Positions 36,382 through 46,828 of a stretch of 64,000 nucleotides of DNA are shown here, piece by piece. The translations under genes were made by a program, and so were the position numbers. Position 1 is the stretch's first letter; each line of letters begins with the position of its first letter. The DNA is from Thalassotalea euphylliae (lineage in GTDB: Bacteria > Pseudomonadota > Gammaproteobacteria > Enterobacterales > Alteromonadaceae). The notes below the pieces were generated by a model that was not told the origin of the DNA, did not search any database, and worked only from the letters and a program-made list of their open reading frames with translations. Location of the stretch: contig NZ_QUOV01000001.1 of assembly GCF_003390395.1 (NCBI RefSeq), forward strand, positions 2,418,001 to 2,482,000, written 5' to 3'.

Positions 36382-37314
36382 TTAGTAAAGTGATTTAGCC
36401 TTTGCGAGTGTGTCATTGTCATTAACCGCTAAACACGTTAATGCTTTATTAATTCGTTTCGTTAAGCCCTGTAACACTTTACCTGGACCCACTTCTAATA
36501 AATTTTCTACTTGTTGGCTTGCCAAAAACTCAACCGTTTCTGTCCAACGAACTGGGCTGTATAATTGGCGAATCAAGGCGTCTTTGATGGCTTCAGCTGA
36601 ATTTTCAAGCGCAACATCAACATTATTAACCACTGGTATGCTAGGTTCATTAAAAGTGACTTCAGCAAGTACCTTGGCTAGCTCGTCAGCCGCAGGCTTC
36701 ATCAGCGCGCAATGTGATGGAACACTAACAGGCAATGGTAAAACACGCTTTGCACCAGCCTCTTTACAAAGTTCAGAGGCTCTTACAACCGCTTCACTGT
36801 TACCTGCAATCACGACTTGCCCAGGAGAGTTAAAGTTAACGGCGGAAACAACTTGATCTTGCGCTGCTTGCTGACAAGCTTCAACTATTGCATCATCGCC
36901 TAAGCCAATAACAGCAGCCATCGCCCCCACACCTTCAGGTACCGCAGCTTGCATAAATTCGCCACGCTTTTCTACGAGTGTTACGGCATCTGCAAGTGAC
37001 AAGACACCCGCACATACCAATGCAGAGTATTCACCTAAACTGTGGCCAGCAAGATAAGCAGGCGCCAATTCACTTTCTGCTTTTAGCACACGCCACAACG
37101 CGACGCTGGCTGTTAGCAACGCAGGCTGAGTAAAGTTGGTTGAGTTAAGCTGTTCGGCTGGGCCCTGAGCAATTAATTGCCATAAATCATAGCCCAGTGC
37201 TGCAGATGCTTCTTGAAAAGTTGATTGTACAACTTCATGGTCGGCAAAATCGCTAAGCATGCCAACCGCTTGTGATCCCTGACCAGGAAAAACAAACGCT
37301 AAAGTATTTTGCAT
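36382..37314 (-). CDS. fabD: Malonyl-CoA:ACP transacylase
   Basis: A 310-residue acyltransferase. Seen: FPGQGSQAVGM at the N-terminus, catalytic serine in GHSLGEYSAL and the histidine in PSHCALM. It loads malonyl groups on ACP. It follows fabH with a 26-base gap. Confidence 0.97.
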   Translation of the reverse strand: MQNTLAFVFPGQGSQAVGMLSDFADHEVVQSTFQEASAALGYDLWQLIAQGPAEQLNSTNFTQPALLTASVALWRVLKAESELAPAYLAGHSLGEYSALVCAGVLSLADAVTLVEKRGEFMQAAVPEGVGAMAAVIGLGDDAIVEACQQAAQDQVVSAVNFNSPGQVVIAGNSEAVVRASELCKEAGAKRVLPLPVSVPSHCALMKPAADELAKVLAEVTFNEPSIPVVNNVDVALENSAEAIKDALIRQLYSPVRWTETVEFLASQQVENLLEVGPGKVLQGLTKRINKALTCLAVNDNDTLAKAKSLY

Positions 37315-37340
37315 TTTTCTACCTAATATAATGTTGTTTA

Positions 37341-38300
37341 TTAGTATTTAATAAGTGCTGAGCCCCAGGTAAAACCACTACCAAAGGCTTCTAATAATAA
37401 GGTTTGACCGCGCTGAATTCGACCATCTCGAATGGCCTCGTCAAGTGCTGTAGGGATTGTTGCAGCCGAAGTGTTACCGTATTTGTCCAACGTAACAACA
37501 ACTTGTTCCATCGGCATATTAAGCTTTTTCGCAGTTGCTTTAATAATTCGTAAATTAGCTTGGTGCGGCACCAGCCAGTCGATATCGGATTTATCTAGAT
37601 TGTTCGCAGCCAATGTAACGGTAACGATTTCACTCAGTTTTGTCACCGCACATTTAAAGACTTCATTACCTTTCATGTACAGGTATGCTTGCTCTTCGGT
37701 TAACAAACCACCGCGTTTTGGGGAATCCGCACCTAATAAGGTGCCATAATTGCCATCAGCATGAATATGGGTCGACATTACACCCGGTTGCTCTGACGCT
37801 TCTAGTAAAACAGCACCTGCACCATCACCAAATAAAATGATAGTGCCTCGGTCAGTCGGATCACATAAATGAGACAGCACATCTGAGCCAATCAGCAATA
37901 CGCGTTTGGCCATGCCAGACTTAATATATTGATCTGCGACACTTAAGCCATAAACAAAGCCAGAGCATGCTGCTGCTATGTCAAATGCAGGAATATGAGG
38001 AATATTAAGATGTTTTTGCACATAGCAAGCTGCACTTGGTAAATCGGCATGCGAGCTTGTTGTTGCGACAATGATCATGTCAATGTCGGCAGAATCTATA
38101 CCCGCCATCTCAATCGCGGCTTTAGCGGCTTCAGCGCCCATAAAGCCGACATTTTCGTCTTCACTGGCGATGCGGCGCTCTTTGATACCAGTGCGCTCTG
38201 TGATCCACTGATCTGTGGTATCTACCAGTTTTTCTAAATCTTCGTTGGTTCTAACTTGTGAAGGAAAGTAGCTGCCTGTGCCAACAATTTTTGCATACAT
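37341..38300 (-). CDS. fabH: Beta-ketoacyl-ACP synthase III
   Basis: A 319-residue condensing enzyme that starts fatty acid synthesis from acetyl-CoA and malonyl-ACP. The triad is visible: cysteine in [10 protein letters not shown], histidine in VPHQANLRI and asparagine in YGNTSAAT. The start lies three bases after the plsX stop, indicating coupled expression. Confidence 0.97.
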   Translation of the reverse strand: MYAKIVGTGSYFPSQVRTNEDLEKLVDTTDQWITERTGIKERRIASEDENVGFMGAEAAKAAIEMAGIDSADIDMIIVATTSSHADLPSAACYVQKHLNIPHIPAFDIAAACSGFVYGLSVADQYIKSGMAKRVLLIGSDVLSHLCDPTDRGTIILFGDGAGAVLLEASEQPGVMSTHIHADGNYGTLLGADSPKRGGLLTEEQAYLYMKGNEVFKCAVTKLSEIVTVTLAANNLDKSDIDWLVPHQANLRIIKATAKKLNMPMEQVVVTLDKYGNTSAATIPTALDEAIRDGRIQRGQTLLLEAFGSGFTWGSALIKY

Positions 38301-38303
38301 ATA

Positions 38304-39335
38304 TTATTTAGGGCCTTGTAATAATTCTTGTTCCAACGTGTTTTTAATTTTCTGAGGAACTTGCCTTTCTACTTCTTTTACTGCTTCTAATATGGCGGTA
38401 AAAAGTGCTTTTGAATTAGCATTACCGTGGCTTTTGACGACAATGCCCCGCAATCCTATCAGACTTGCCCCGTTGTACTGGTCGGGGTTCAAGGTTTTAA
38501 ACAGTTTTTTTAACGTTGGGGCCAAAAACTGCCCTAATATTTTGGTCACAACGTTCTTATCAAACACTTCTTTGACTTTTTCAAAGACTAAATTGGCTAC
38601 CCCTTCACAGGTTTTTAACGCAACATTACCGACAAAGCCGTCACACACAATAACATCGGCTTTGTTATTGAAAATGTCATTGCCTTCAATAAAACCAACA
38701 TAATTGATATCGGGACTCTCGGCAAGTTGTGCCGCCGCGAGTTTAATATGATCACTGCCCTTGATATCTTCTTCGCCCATATTAAGCAATGCAACTCTGG
38801 GTTTGTTGATACCGTCAACCTGCTCAGCCATCACCGCGCCCATCACACCAAATTGGTATAAGACATTAGCATCACAAAATACGTTGGCGCCAAGGTCGAG
38901 CATAAATACATGTTGGTTGGGTTGCTGTGTCGGCAAGGCTGATATCAATGCTGGCCGTTCAACGCCTGGCAAGGTTTTAAGGATCAAATGCGCAGTAGCA
39001 AACAAGGCGCCAGTATTACCCGCACTGACACACGCGTCCGCTTTTCCCTCGTTAACAAGGTCAATGGCTCTGCGCAGCGACGAATCTTTTTTGGTGCGCA
39101 TTGCTGCGAGCGGCTTCTCGCCCATGGTGACCACTTGCGTGGTATGAACAATGGTAATTTGTGGGTGGTTTAACGCTTTTTGGCGTCTAAGATGACCTTG
39201 AATGGTGTCTTGGTCACCGCATAGGATAAGAGATAAGTAAGGAAGTTTTTCGACCGCCATAATTGCTGCTACGATCGAAACAAGGGGGCCTTTATCGCCC
39301 CCCATTACATCTAACGCTATGGTTAGATTCTTCAA
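38304..39335 (-). CDS. plsX: Phosphate acyltransferase PlsX
   Basis: A 343-residue enzyme making acyl-phosphate from acyl-ACP for phospholipid synthesis. Seen: [10 protein letters not shown] at the N-terminus, SAGNTGAL and GFVGNVALK. The start appears to be TTG at 39335 (then KNLTIALD); the first ATG would fall within the conserved MGGD motif. It begins 24 bases after rpmF, in the standard yceD-rpmF-plsX-fabH order. Confidence 0.95.
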   Translation of the reverse strand: MKNLTIALDVMGGDKGPLVSIVAAIMAVEKLPYLSLILCGDQDTIQGHLRRQKALNHPQITIVHTTQVVTMGEKPLAAMRTKKDSSLRRAIDLVNEGKADACVSAGNTGALFATAHLILKTLPGVERPALISALPTQQPNQHVFMLDLGANVFCDANVLYQFGVMGAVMAEQVDGINKPRVALLNMGEEDIKGSDHIKLAAAQLAESPDINYVGFIEGNDIFNNKADVIVCDGFVGNVALKTCEGVANLVFEKVKEVFDKNVVTKILGQFLAPTLKKLFKTLNPDQYNGASLIGLRGIVVKSHGNANSKALFTAILEAVKEVERQVPQKIKNTLEQELLQGPK

Positions 39336-39359
39336 AGCTGTGCTCGCCTAGTCGATTGA

Positions 39360-39530
39360 CTATTTAGCGATAACTTTAACACCTTTGTAGAAACCGTCAG
39401 CTGTCACGTGGTGACGACGGTGAGTTTCACCAGATACTGGATCTACTGATAAGTTTTCTGCGGTTAAAGCGTCGTGTGAACGGCGCATGCCACGTCTTGA
39501 ACGAGACTTTTTGCTCTTTTGAACTGCCAT
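39360..39530 (-). CDS. rpmF: 50S ribosomal protein L32
   Basis: A 56-residue basic protein reading [17 protein letters not shown] at the start and ending GVKVIAK; this is L32 of the large ribosomal subunit. It is shorter than most listed genes but certain from sequence and position between yceD and plsX. A TAACTCC-type complement of GGAGTTA upstream supplies the ribosome binding site. The coupling of this gene with plsX links ribosome and lipid synthesis in many proteobacteria. Confidence 0.98.
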   Translation of the reverse strand: MAVQKSKKSRSRRGMRRSHDALTAENLSVDPVSGETHRRHHVTADGFYKGVKVIAK

Positions 39531-39568
39531 AGCCTAACTCCTAAAATCGGTTGCTAACTAAAATATAA

Positions 39569-40081
39569 CTACTTGAGTTGTTTCAATACGTCAAATGGAT
39601 TTGGCTTATCAAGCTCTTCAGGCAGTTCGCCCCATGTTGTATCGGCTTCACCTTTACAATCATCGAGTTCATGCCGTGGAATTAATGGAATCGCAAGTAA
39701 TAACTCGTCTTCCACTAACTCTCGCAAGTTAACTTCACCATTTTCATCTAATTCTATTGCGTCATAATATGACGGCAAATCTGCAGCACCTTCTGCATTT
39801 TTAACCGGGCTAAACTGGAAATCAATTTCCAGAGTATGCGCAAATTCGTCATTACAACGTTGGCATATCAGCCCTACTGATGCCGAGCCCTTACCTGATA
39901 TTACTATTAGGCCAAGTTCATCCACATCAAATTGAAAACTAACTTCGATTTGCTCGGTTGTGCTTTCACACGAGTCGAGTAATCGGTTCATTTCCGCTAA
40001 CTGAAATATCCCGTCACACTCAAGTCTTCGTTGAGCGCTTTTGTAAGGATCTATCGTTACTGGTAGCTTAAGGTTCTGCAT
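39569..40081 (-). CDS. yceD: YceD/DUF177 protein (23S rRNA accumulation protein)
   Basis: A 170-residue acidic protein of the DUF177 family. Seen: CQRCNDEF with two cysteines, the ELDENGEVNLRELVEDELLLAIP segment in part (LRELVEDELLLAIP) and a further Cys in DDCKGE. E. coli YceD is associated with 23S rRNA accumulation, but its activity is not well defined. It is the first gene of the yceD-rpmF-plsX-fab operon and divergent from maf. Confidence 0.92.
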   Translation of the reverse strand: MQNLKLPVTIDPYKSAQRRLECDGIFQLAEMNRLLDSCESTTEQIEVSFQFDVDELGLIVISGKGSASVGLICQRCNDEFAHTLEIDFQFSPVKNAEGAADLPSYYDAIELDENGEVNLRELVEDELLLAIPLIPRHELDDCKGEADTTWGELPEELDKPNPFDVLKQLK

Positions 40082-40209
40082 AGGGCGCGAATAATAAAGG
40101 GCTGACCTGCATGTGTCAAAAGAATTTTGTGCTTTTTCTTTAATTTTCGAGATTCAAACCTATATCAAGGAGTATCTTGTGCAAACTATGATAAGAAATT
40201 GTATAAATT

Positions 40210-40815
40210 ATGAGAAATATCGTTCTAGGCTCTACTTCTATTTACCGAAAAGCCTTACTTGAAAAGCTCAACCTTCCCTTTGAGTGTATTAAGCCCAACG
40301 TTGATGAAACACCTTTAGAAAACGAGTCCCCCGAAGCCCTAGTTGCTCGCTTAGCACAAGCTAAAGCAAAAGCCGCTGGCACCAATTTGAACAATGCATT
40401 AGTGATTGGCTCAGATCAAGTTGCTGTTCACCAAGGAAAAATTCTTGGCAAACCTCACACCGTAGAAAATGCTATACAACAATTGACTGGTTTTAGTGGG
40501 CAATCTGTGACTTTTTTAACTGGGCTTAGCATTGTTGACACTCAATCAGGGCAAACACAAACAATTGTTGAACCTTTTATTGTACACTTTAGAGAGCTAA
40601 CTCATGAAGCAATAGCAAACTATGTACATGCTGAAATGCCGCTTAATTGTGCGGGCAGCTTTAAAAGCGAGGGATTAGGGATCTGTTTATTTGAAAAGCT
40701 CGAAGGCGATGACCCTAATAGTCTAATCGGCTTGCCGCTAATTAAACTCACTAAGTTATTACAGCACTTTGGCGTTGATGTGCTAAATCAGCAATCAAGT
40801 AATAAACCATGTTAA
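40210..40815 (+). CDS. maf: Maf-like nucleotide pyrophosphatase (YceF type)
   Basis: A 201-residue Maf-family enzyme. Seen: the N-terminal GSTSIYRKALLEKL, GSDQVAVHQGKILGKP and the conserved CAGSFKSEGLG. The YceF subgroup hydrolyses 7-methyl-GTP, a house-cleaning activity. It is divergent from yceD with 128 bases between, likely holding both promoters, and converges on the HAD gene with a shared hairpin. Confidence 0.92.
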   Translation: MRNIVLGSTSIYRKALLEKLNLPFECIKPNVDETPLENESPEALVARLAQAKAKAAGTNLNNALVIGSDQVAVHQGKILGKPHTVENAIQQLTGFSGQSVTFLTGLSIVDTQSGQTQTIVEPFIVHFRELTHEAIANYVHAEMPLNCAGSFKSEGLGICLFEKLEGDDPNSLIGLPLIKLTKLLQHFGVDVLNQQSSNKPC

Positions 40816-40852
40816 CGTTGCTAAGTAAAAGTTGATTAACAAAGGAAATAAT

Positions 40853-40878
40853 AGCGCTAGTGCCCTGTCACTAGCGCT
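40853..40878. terminator. Hairpin shared by maf and the HAD gene
   Basis: Ten-bp stem AGCGCTAGTG / CACTAGCGCT with a six-base loop. It includes the last codons and the stop of the HAD gene (stop at 40857-40859) and lies 38 bases after the maf stop. T tracts are short on both sides, so efficiency is uncertain. Confidence 0.6.
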
Positions 40879-41507
40879 TTAAGCTCCAATATGGAATCGA
40901 CAATGGCATTTGGCTGGCAAGCATCGAGAGACTCTCGCTTATCAGCTCCTAAGGTAATACCAATGCTGGCCACACCCGCGTTATTTGCCATGTTCAGATC
41001 GTGACGTGAGTCCCCTATCATCACGGCCTCTTCCGGTTTAACATTTAATTTTTCTAATAGCTGATGAATCATATCTGGCGCTGGCTTTGAAACAGACTCA
41101 TCTGCACAAATAGTCATATCAAAGTGTTGATGGAGCTGAGTTTCATCCAACATATGATTTAACCCCTGCCGTGCCTTACCTGTTGCCACTGCCACTAACT
41201 TGTTTTGTGTTCTTAACAAGCTCAGCATTTCTTTGACATGCTCAAATAAAGGCGAGGCAACTTCAGTCGTTGAATATTGCGCTTTATAAGCAGCAATCAT
41301 CTCATTCACAGTATGTGCTTCAAGATCGGGAAAGAGCTTTTGTAAAGCAGGTACTAAACTCAGGCCAATAATACTCTTTGCATCATCATCACTTGGTGGT
41401 GCTAAAGATAAGCGCTCTGCGGCAATTTGAATAGAAGTAACAATTCGGGCAATGGAGTCCATTAAGGTGCCATCCCAATCAAAGATATAAAGCTTGTAAT
41501 TATCCAT
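40857..41507 (-). CDS. HAD-superfamily phosphatase (Gph/YieH-like)
   Basis: A 216-residue HAD hydrolase. Motif I is DWDGTLMDS, motif II is VAVATGKARQGL, motif III has KPAPDMI, and motif IV is MIGDSRHDL. A helical cap is inserted after motif I. The closest role is phosphoglycolate-phosphatase-like; its substrate is unknown. Like homologues in other gammaproteobacteria it sits downstream of rluC on the same strand, 129 bases after it. Confidence 0.88.
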   Translation of the reverse strand: MDNYKLYIFDWDGTLMDSIARIVTSIQIAAERLSLAPPSDDDAKSIIGLSLVPALQKLFPDLEAHTVNEMIAAYKAQYSTTEVASPLFEHVKEMLSLLRTQNKLVAVATGKARQGLNHMLDETQLHQHFDMTICADESVSKPAPDMIHQLLEKLNVKPEEAVMIGDSRHDLNMANNAGVASIGITLGADKRESLDACQPNAIVDSILELKALVTGH

Positions 41508-41619
41508 CGTTATTAGTTTGACCTTACTGCATCAATCTCGTCTTTATAAACTTCAAATGAAGTTGACCTTGAAACTGATATTAGATTTGTTTTTCTGTTT
41601 AAGTCGGGCAAAGAGGTTG

Positions 41620-41659
41620 TTAAAACAAACCAATCACTATTTAGATTGGCTTGTTTTAA
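41620..41659 (-). terminator. Hairpin overlapping the end of rluC
   Basis: Inverted repeat TAAAACAA + CCAATC / GATTGG + TTGTTTTA with one unpaired base on each side. It encloses the rluC stop codon at 41637-41639. It could end or attenuate transcription between rluC and the HAD gene. Confidence 0.55.
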
Positions 41660-42599
41660 GGTTTTTAAGTGCTTTGGCTAAGGCATTGTCCAGCGGTGCC
41701 TCAACCTTTAAACGTTTCTCGGTGCGCGGGTGGGTAAACTCAATACTTGCCGCATGTAAAAACAAACGGTTAAGGCCAGCTGCTTTCATTGCACCATCAA
41801 AATCTTCATGTCCATATTTCGGGTCACAAGCAATGGGGTGCCCTTTCGTTTGGCAATGCACACGAATTTGATGCGTTCGCCCTGTTACTGGAAAAGCGCG
41901 AACTAAGGTAGCACCATCATAATGCTGAATCACTTTATAGCGAGTTTCCGATTCTTTGCCATTAATGTTGTCAACAATCACCACTCGCTCGCCTGACTTA
42001 AGGTCATTTTTGCGTAGGCCTTCCGTCACTTTAGTTAGTTTCGGTGACCAACGACCTTTTACCAAAGCATGATAAAACTTCTGAACATTCTTCTTACGTA
42101 GTTGTTCGTGCAAATTACGCAAAGCGGAGCGTTTCTTTGCCACCACTAAACAGCCCGAGGTGTCACGGTCTAGACGATGCACTAGCTCCAACATTTTGGC
42201 TTGTGGCCTAAGGGCTCGCAATGCCTCAATTACGCCAAAGTTAACGCCACTACCACCATGTACTGCCATACCTGATGGTTTGTTAATAACTAGCAGCACT
42301 TCATCTTCGTATAGAATTTGTGACTCTAAGTTAGCAACGACATTAAGCTGAGTAGAGACTGGCGCAGACTTTTCTGAGACGCGAATAGGCGCCACGCGAA
42401 TAATGTCTTCATCTTGCAGTTTATACTCTGGTTTAGTGCGTTTTTTGTTAACGCGAATTTCCCCTTTGCGGAGTAACCGATAAATCATACTTTTCGGCAC
42501 ACCTTTAAGGGTTTTCAATAAATAGTTGTCGATTCTCTGACCAGCGTCATCCGCTTCAACGGTAAAAAATCGTACTTTAGGTTTGTTCTCTTCGTTCAT
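41637..42599 (-). CDS. rluC: 23S rRNA pseudouridine synthase RluC
   Basis: A 320-residue enzyme making pseudouridine at 955, 2504 and 2580 of 23S rRNA. An N-terminal S4 domain (IYRLLRKGEIRVNKKR, about residues 35-75) precedes the catalytic RluA-type domain with HRLDRDTSGCLV (catalytic Asp) and GRTHQIRVH. Divergent from rne, exactly as in E. coli. Its 5' side faces the 600-bp rne leader region. Confidence 0.94.
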   Translation of the reverse strand: MNEENKPKVRFFTVEADDAGQRIDNYLLKTLKGVPKSMIYRLLRKGEIRVNKKRTKPEYKLQDEDIIRVAPIRVSEKSAPVSTQLNVVANLESQILYEDEVLLVINKPSGMAVHGGSGVNFGVIEALRALRPQAKMLELVHRLDRDTSGCLVVAKKRSALRNLHEQLRKKNVQKFYHALVKGRWSPKLTKVTEGLRKNDLKSGERVVIVDNINGKESETRYKVIQHYDGATLVRAFPVTGRTHQIRVHCQTKGHPIACDPKYGHEDFDGAMKAAGLNRLFLHAASIEFTHPRTEKRLKVEAPLDNALAKALKNLKTSQSK

Positions 42600-42655
42600 G
42601 GCGCGCAGTCTAGCATAAAAACGTAGTTTTTTAGCTAAAATAAACAGGTATTTGA

Positions 42656-42685
42656 TTGCTATCTGCTAGCAGATAGTGGGATAAT
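42656..42685 (+). promoter_or_regulatory. Candidate rne promoter
   Basis: TTGCTA (42656-42661), an 18-base spacer and GATAAT (42680-42685). Transcription from here would give a 5' leader of about 510 bases. A perfect palindrome covers the spacer. Confidence 0.5.
42659..42676. promoter_or_regulatory. Palindrome within the candidate rne promoter
   Basis: The 18 bases CTATCTGCTAGCAGATAG are perfectly symmetric and lie between -35 and -10 elements of the presumed rne promoter. Candidate operator. Confidence 0.5.
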
Positions 42686-43201
42686 CGAGCCGCTGTGTCG
42701 CACAAGCATAAAACACAGCGTAAATTGGCAGCATTGTGTAGAAAAAGTCGAACGAAGACGAAAGAGAGTAAGAGGCAAAATGAGGCTACTTTAATGTGCG
42801 AAATAAGACACATTAACTGACAAGCCCGTTGTACAACAAAGCGCGTGTAACTTGCTTTGAGGCTACATAAACATTTTGTCCAGCGTACCAATGCTAAATA
42901 ACAAAAATAACAACATCACCTAAGCCTTGGATTAACTCAATCATGTTAAACAAGCTTAGTTAAACACGTATGTTGTTGGCAGCACAGCACGCTAGCTGAG
43001 CACATAAAGAATTATTGTAGTGAGTCTGACAAACTTGCTATCTAACAATCAGAAGAAAATAACAGCTTACCGGGCAAAGGCACACTTAAGTCGGGTAAGA
43101 ATGACACCCGTGAGGCTGACAACTAGCTGTTACCATTGCGATAGATTGCTTTGTGTTCTAAGCAAATGGTGTGCTGTGACCAAAATAGAGTCACAGAAAC
43201 T

Positions 43202-46200
43202 ATGAAACGTATGTTAATTAACGCTACACAGTCTGAAGAGTTACGTGTAGCCTTGGTCGACGGGCAACGCCTTTACGATTTAGATATCGAAAGCCCTGGC
43301 CATGAGCAGAAAAAGGCAAATATCTACAAAGCGAAAATTACTCGCATCGAACCCTCACTAGAAGCTGCTTTCGTTGACTATGGCGCCGAGCGTCATGGTT
43401 TCCTACCAATGAAAGAAATTGCCCGCGAATACTTCCCTGAAGGCTACAAATTCCAAGGCCGTCCTAACATTAAAGACGTGTTAACTGAAGGCCAAGAAGT
43501 AATCGTTCAGGTAGATAAAGAAGAGCGCGGTCAAAAAGGTGCTGCGCTTACTACCTTTATCAGCCTAGCGGGTAGCTACTTGGTACTAATGCCGAACAAC
43601 CCACGTGCCGGTGGTATTTCGCGCCGTATTGAAGGTGACGAGCGCACTGAACTTAAAGCGGCACTTAGCAAACTAGACCTACCTAAGGGCATGGGCTTAA
43701 TTGTTCGTACCGCTGGTGTGGGTAAAGACTACGAAGAGTTGTCTTGGGATTTAGACATCCTTCGTCACCACTGGAACACCATTGAAGAAGCTGCGGCAAG
43801 CCGCCCTGCTCCATTTTTGATTCACCAAGAAAGTGGCCTAATCCAGCGCGCTATTCGCGATTATTTACGTCGTGATATTGGTGAAGTCATCGTTGACCGC
43901 CCGAAAATTTTTGAGCGTGTTAAACAGCATATCGAATTAGTTCGTCCTGACTTTGCCAGCAAAATTAAGCTATACACTAACGACGTTCCGCTATTCACCC
44001 ACTACCAAATTGAAACGCAAATTGAATCTGCGTTCCAACGTGAGGTGCGTTTGCCGTCAGGTGGCTCGATCGTTATCGACCCAACTGAGGCGATGATCTC
44101 TATTGATATCAACTCAGCACGTGCAACAAAGGGTGGCGATATTGAAGAAACGGCTTTCAATACCAACCTAGAGGCAGCAGAAGAAATCGCTCGCCAATTA
44201 CGCTTGCGTGACGCTGGTGGCCTTGTGGTTATTGATTTTATTGATATGACGCCAACACGCCATCAACGCGAAGTGGAAAATCGTTTACGAGACGCTGTTC
44301 AACAAGACAGAGCGCGCATTCAGCTAGGTCGTATTTCACGCTTTGGCTTGATGGAAATGTCACGTCAGCGTTTACGTCCATCGATTGGTGAAACTAGTCA
44401 AAATGTTTGTCCACGATGTAACGGCACTGGCCAAGTACGTGGTATTGAATCACTAGCGTTATCAATTCTTCGTTTAATGGAAGAAGAAGCCATCAAAGAA
44501 AACACTGCGCATGTGCAAGCACAAGTACCTGTGCCAGTGGCAACTTACTTATTAAATGAAAAACGTCGCTCGGTAATGCACATTGAAAAGCATCACGGCG
44601 TAAAAGTATTGATCATTCCGAATCCGAACATGCATACACCACAATATGAAGTATTGCGCGTTCGTGAAGACGAAACTATTGATGAAGCAAGCTACAACGT
44701 TAAGACAAAGCCTGCTGAAGTTGAAGAAGCTGTAATGCCAAAATTCAACAAAGAAGCAGCGAAAAAAGACGAGCCGGTTATTCAAGGGATGTCTGCTCCT
44801 AAGCGAGCACCTGCGCCTGCCCCAGCAAACAACAAGCCACAAGCGAGCAACAAACCTGCAGAGAAAAAAGGTTTATTTGCTTCTTTTGTTAACTGGTTAG
44901 GTGGTTTGTTCTCTGAAGAAGAGGAAGAGCAAAAAGAAGCGCCGAAAGCTAAACCAAGAGGTCGTCGTGACGACAGAGGCGGCCGTGATAATCAGCGTAA
45001 CCGTAAAGGTCGCAACGCAAACCAGCGTCGCAACAATCGTCAGTCAGCTAAAGACAGAGACGAAAACAAAGACGTTAGAGAAGCAAAAGACACGCGCAAT
45101 AACAAACCGAAAAAGCCACGTAAGCCAGAGCAAGATAAAGCTGCGCAAAAGCCTAAGGAAGAGAAAGTTGCAGAGCGCAGACAGAGACGTAACAATCGCA
45201 AGAAAGTGCGTGTGGCTGATGAAAATGCAGTTCAAAGAGAAACTGACGTTTCAGTAGCAAAAGCTGAAGAACGCAATTCAGACGCTAAACCATCAAGACA
45301 AGCGAAACCGAAGAAGGCTGAACATAAAAAGGCTGAGCACAAATCGGTTGAACGTAAGTCAGCAGATGAAAGCACTGTTTCAGAGAGCGCTCAACACGAA
45401 AGCTCTCAACAGGAAACCAAACCTAAGCAGTCAAAACCGCAAAGAAAGCGTAACAAACCGCATGCGGAAAAAACTGACAATGCAGCATCTGTTGAACAGC
45501 TAACGGAAACGCATACGAGTGAAGTCCCAGCGACTGAGGCAGTAGAAGGCGATAAGCCAGAGCGTACACGCAACCGTCGTTCACCGAGACACTTACGCTC
45601 TCATGGTCAGCGCCGCCGCCGCTCAGCGGAAGACACAAATGCCGAAAAAAATGCAGCAGGTGATAATTCAGCAGTTGCTGCGTCAGATATCGCTAACACT
45701 GAAGTCAATGATGCTCAGACAACCAGCACTCAAACTGACAGGGTGCAAGTTGAAAGCATTCAGCAACCTGTTAACGAACAAGCTGTTGCTGAGATTACTG
45801 AAGATCCAGTAGAAGCACGCTACCCTGAAGTTACTCAGCAAACTGAAGCTGCTATTGTCGCCGAGCCAAAGGCAGAAGTTCAACAAGAGCTGCCTGGCTT
45901 AGATTCAGGTTTAGACTCTCGCTTAGGCAACGAACAGCAAGCTCAAGCTATTGCTGAACAACCTACGGCCGCTGATATAGAAGTTAAAGCACCTGTAGTA
46001 AAAGACGCAGTGGTGCAAGCTGTTGAGGAAGAGGCTGTGGCAGAAACATCTACAGATGTCGAACAAGAAGCCCCAGTTACTGCTGAAAAACCAGTAAAAG
46101 TAGCTGCTAAAGCTAAAACGGCTAAACCTAATAAAGTGTCACAATCGTTTAAAGGTAAAGCAAGTTCGCCTATGGCAAAACCTATCACTGTTGATACGGT

Positions 46201-46321
46201 GAACTCGATTCCGTCGGCTGCAATGCCAATTGAACAGCGATTGATTGTTCAGAAGTCTGAACAGCAAGCAATTAGAGCGCTAGTGGTTAATACAAGCCAA
46301 TCAGGGCCAGCAAAGCCCTAA
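43202..46321 (+). CDS. rne: Ribonuclease E
   Basis: A 1,039-residue endoribonuclease, scaffold of the RNA degradosome. The start ATG at 43202 gives [10 protein letters not shown], the family's N-terminus; a longer frame begins 17 residues earlier and is rejected. Seen: S1 domain, 5' sensor, DNase-I-like catalytic domain, and the zinc link C403/C406 in CPRCNGTG. After about residue 510 the chain is disordered: a membrane-targeting amphipathic segment ([13 protein letters not shown]), arginine-rich RNA-binding stretches ([18 protein letters not shown] and [10 protein letters not shown]) and acidic, repetitive sections. The C-terminal tail resembles the PNPase-binding region ([17 protein letters not shown]). 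Terminator follows at 46346-46375. Confidence 0.96.
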   Translation: MKRMLINATQSEELRVALVDGQRLYDLDIESPGHEQKKANIYKAKITRIEPSLEAAFVDYGAERHGFLPMKEIAREYFPEGYKFQGRPNIKDVLTEGQEVIVQVDKEERGQKGAALTTFISLAGSYLVLMPNNPRAGGISRRIEGDERTELKAALSKLDLPKGMGLIVRTAGVGKDYEELSWDLDILRHHWNTIEEAAASRPAPFLIHQESGLIQRAIRDYLRRDIGEVIVDRPKIFERVKQHIELVRPDFASKIKLYTNDVPLFTHYQIETQIESAFQREVRLPSGGSIVIDPTEAMISIDINSARATKGGDIEETAFNTNLEAAEEIARQLRLRDAGGLVVIDFIDMTPTRHQREVENRLRDAVQQDRARIQLGRISRFGLMEMSRQRLRPSIGETSQNVCPRCNGTGQVRGIESLALSILRLMEEEAIKENTAHVQAQVPVPVATYLLNEKRRSVMHIEKHHGVKVLIIPNPNMHTPQYEVLRVREDETIDEASYNVKTKPAEVEEAVMPKFNKEAAKKDEPVIQGMSAPKRAPAPAPANNKPQASNKPAEKKGLFASFVNWLGGLFSEEEEEQKEAPKAKPRGRRDDRGGRDNQRNRKGRNANQRRNNRQSAKDRDENKDVREAKDTRNNKPKKPRKPEQDKAAQKPKEEKVAERRQRRNNRKKVRVADENAVQRETDVSVAKAEERNSDAKPSRQAKPKKAEHKKAEHKSVERKSADESTVSESAQHESSQQETKPKQSKPQRKRNKPHAEKTDNAASVEQLTETHTSEVPATEAVEGDKPERTRNRRSPRHLRSHGQRRRRSAEDTNAEKNAAGDNSAVAASDIANTEVNDAQTTSTQTDRVQVESIQQPVNEQAVAEITEDPVEARYPEVTQQTEAAIVAEPKAEVQQELPGLDSGLDSRLGNEQQAQAIAEQPTAADIEVKAPVVKDAVVQAVEEEAVAETSTDVEQEAPVTAEKPVKVAAKAKTAKPNKVSQSFKGKASSPMAKPITVDTVNSIPSAAMPIEQRLIVQKSEQQAIRALVVNTSQSGPAKP

Positions 46322-46345
46322 TCAACTCTACTAAAGCTAAAATAC

Positions 46346-46375
46346 AAAAAGGCCAGCGATTTAGCTGGCCTTTTT
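46346..46375. terminator. Bidirectional terminator between rne and comEA
   Basis: Twelve-bp stem AAAAAGGCCAGC / GCTGGCCTTTTT with a six-base loop, with T runs on both strands. It ends rne (plus) and comEA (minus). Confidence 0.9.
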
Positions 46376-46400
46376 AATTTACTCTTATTGAAAACAGGCT

Positions 46401-46706
46401 TTATATCTTGAGTAAGTGCCGATTATTTTCAATAAAACGCTCCCCTATTCCCTTTACGTTTGTTAAATCATCAATGCTAATGAAGTTGCCATTTTCCAGA
46501 CGATAGTCGATGATTGCCTGCGCTTTTTTCTTGCCGATTCCTTTTAGCAGCACAAGTTGTTCCATCGTTGCCTGATTGACATCTATTAGCTCCTGAATAA
46601 CCACCTGAGTGTTGGTAGCACTTATTTCAGGCACGTTGTTCGCCAATGATGAATGTGAAAAAAGAGTAAGGGACGCTACTATCGCAGCGAAGATAATGTT
46701 TTTCAT
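46401..46706 (-). CDS. comEA: ComEA-like exported helix-hairpin-helix protein
   Basis: A 101-residue protein with a signal peptide (about 22 residues, ending SLA) and a helix-hairpin-helix pair: LVLLKGIGKKKAQAII and LTNVKGIGERFIE, a non-specific DNA-binding fold. Homologues (ComEA, YbaV) bind incoming DNA in the periplasm during natural transformation. The ATG at 46706 has AAGGA six bases before it. Presence of comEA alone does not prove competence. Confidence 0.88.
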   Translation of the reverse strand: MKNIIFAAIVASLTLFSHSSLANNVPEISATNTQVVIQELIDVNQATMEQLVLLKGIGKKKAQAIIDYRLENGNFISIDDLTNVKGIGERFIENNRHLLKI

Positions 46707-46828
46707 GATCAATCCTTGTAATGTTTTCCATTTTATTTAATCAGCTACTTAATGTAGCTGACTAAACAATTAGTACGCATTTCTCAGATTGTCAAAATTT
46801 ATGCCGTTGTTTGAAGTTGTAACAAGAA

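Larger units (their letters stand above)
42600..43201. promoter_or_regulatory. rluC-rne divergent region and long rne leader
   Basis: Just over 600 noncoding bases. It contains a rne promoter candidate (42656-42685) overlapped by an 18-bp palindrome. It also contains complementary segments near the start of rne: AACAGCT (43061-43067) with AGCTGTT (43125-43131) enclosing CGGGT (43092-43096) with ACCCG (43106-43110), and CTGTGAC / GTCACAG hairpin arms just before the start codon. In E. coli the long rne leader folds and lets RNase E control its own mRNA; the position and length here suggest the same. Confidence 0.7.

Noticed and set aside
42631..42891. An 86-codon minus-strand reading frame in the rne leader
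   Set aside because: No family resemblance, cysteine-rich composition typical of noncoding frames, and it overlaps the likely rne promoter and leader.
44901..45257. A 118-codon frame inside rne in another frame
   Set aside because: Arises from the low-complexity arginine/lysine-rich part of RNase E; the rne frame is certain.
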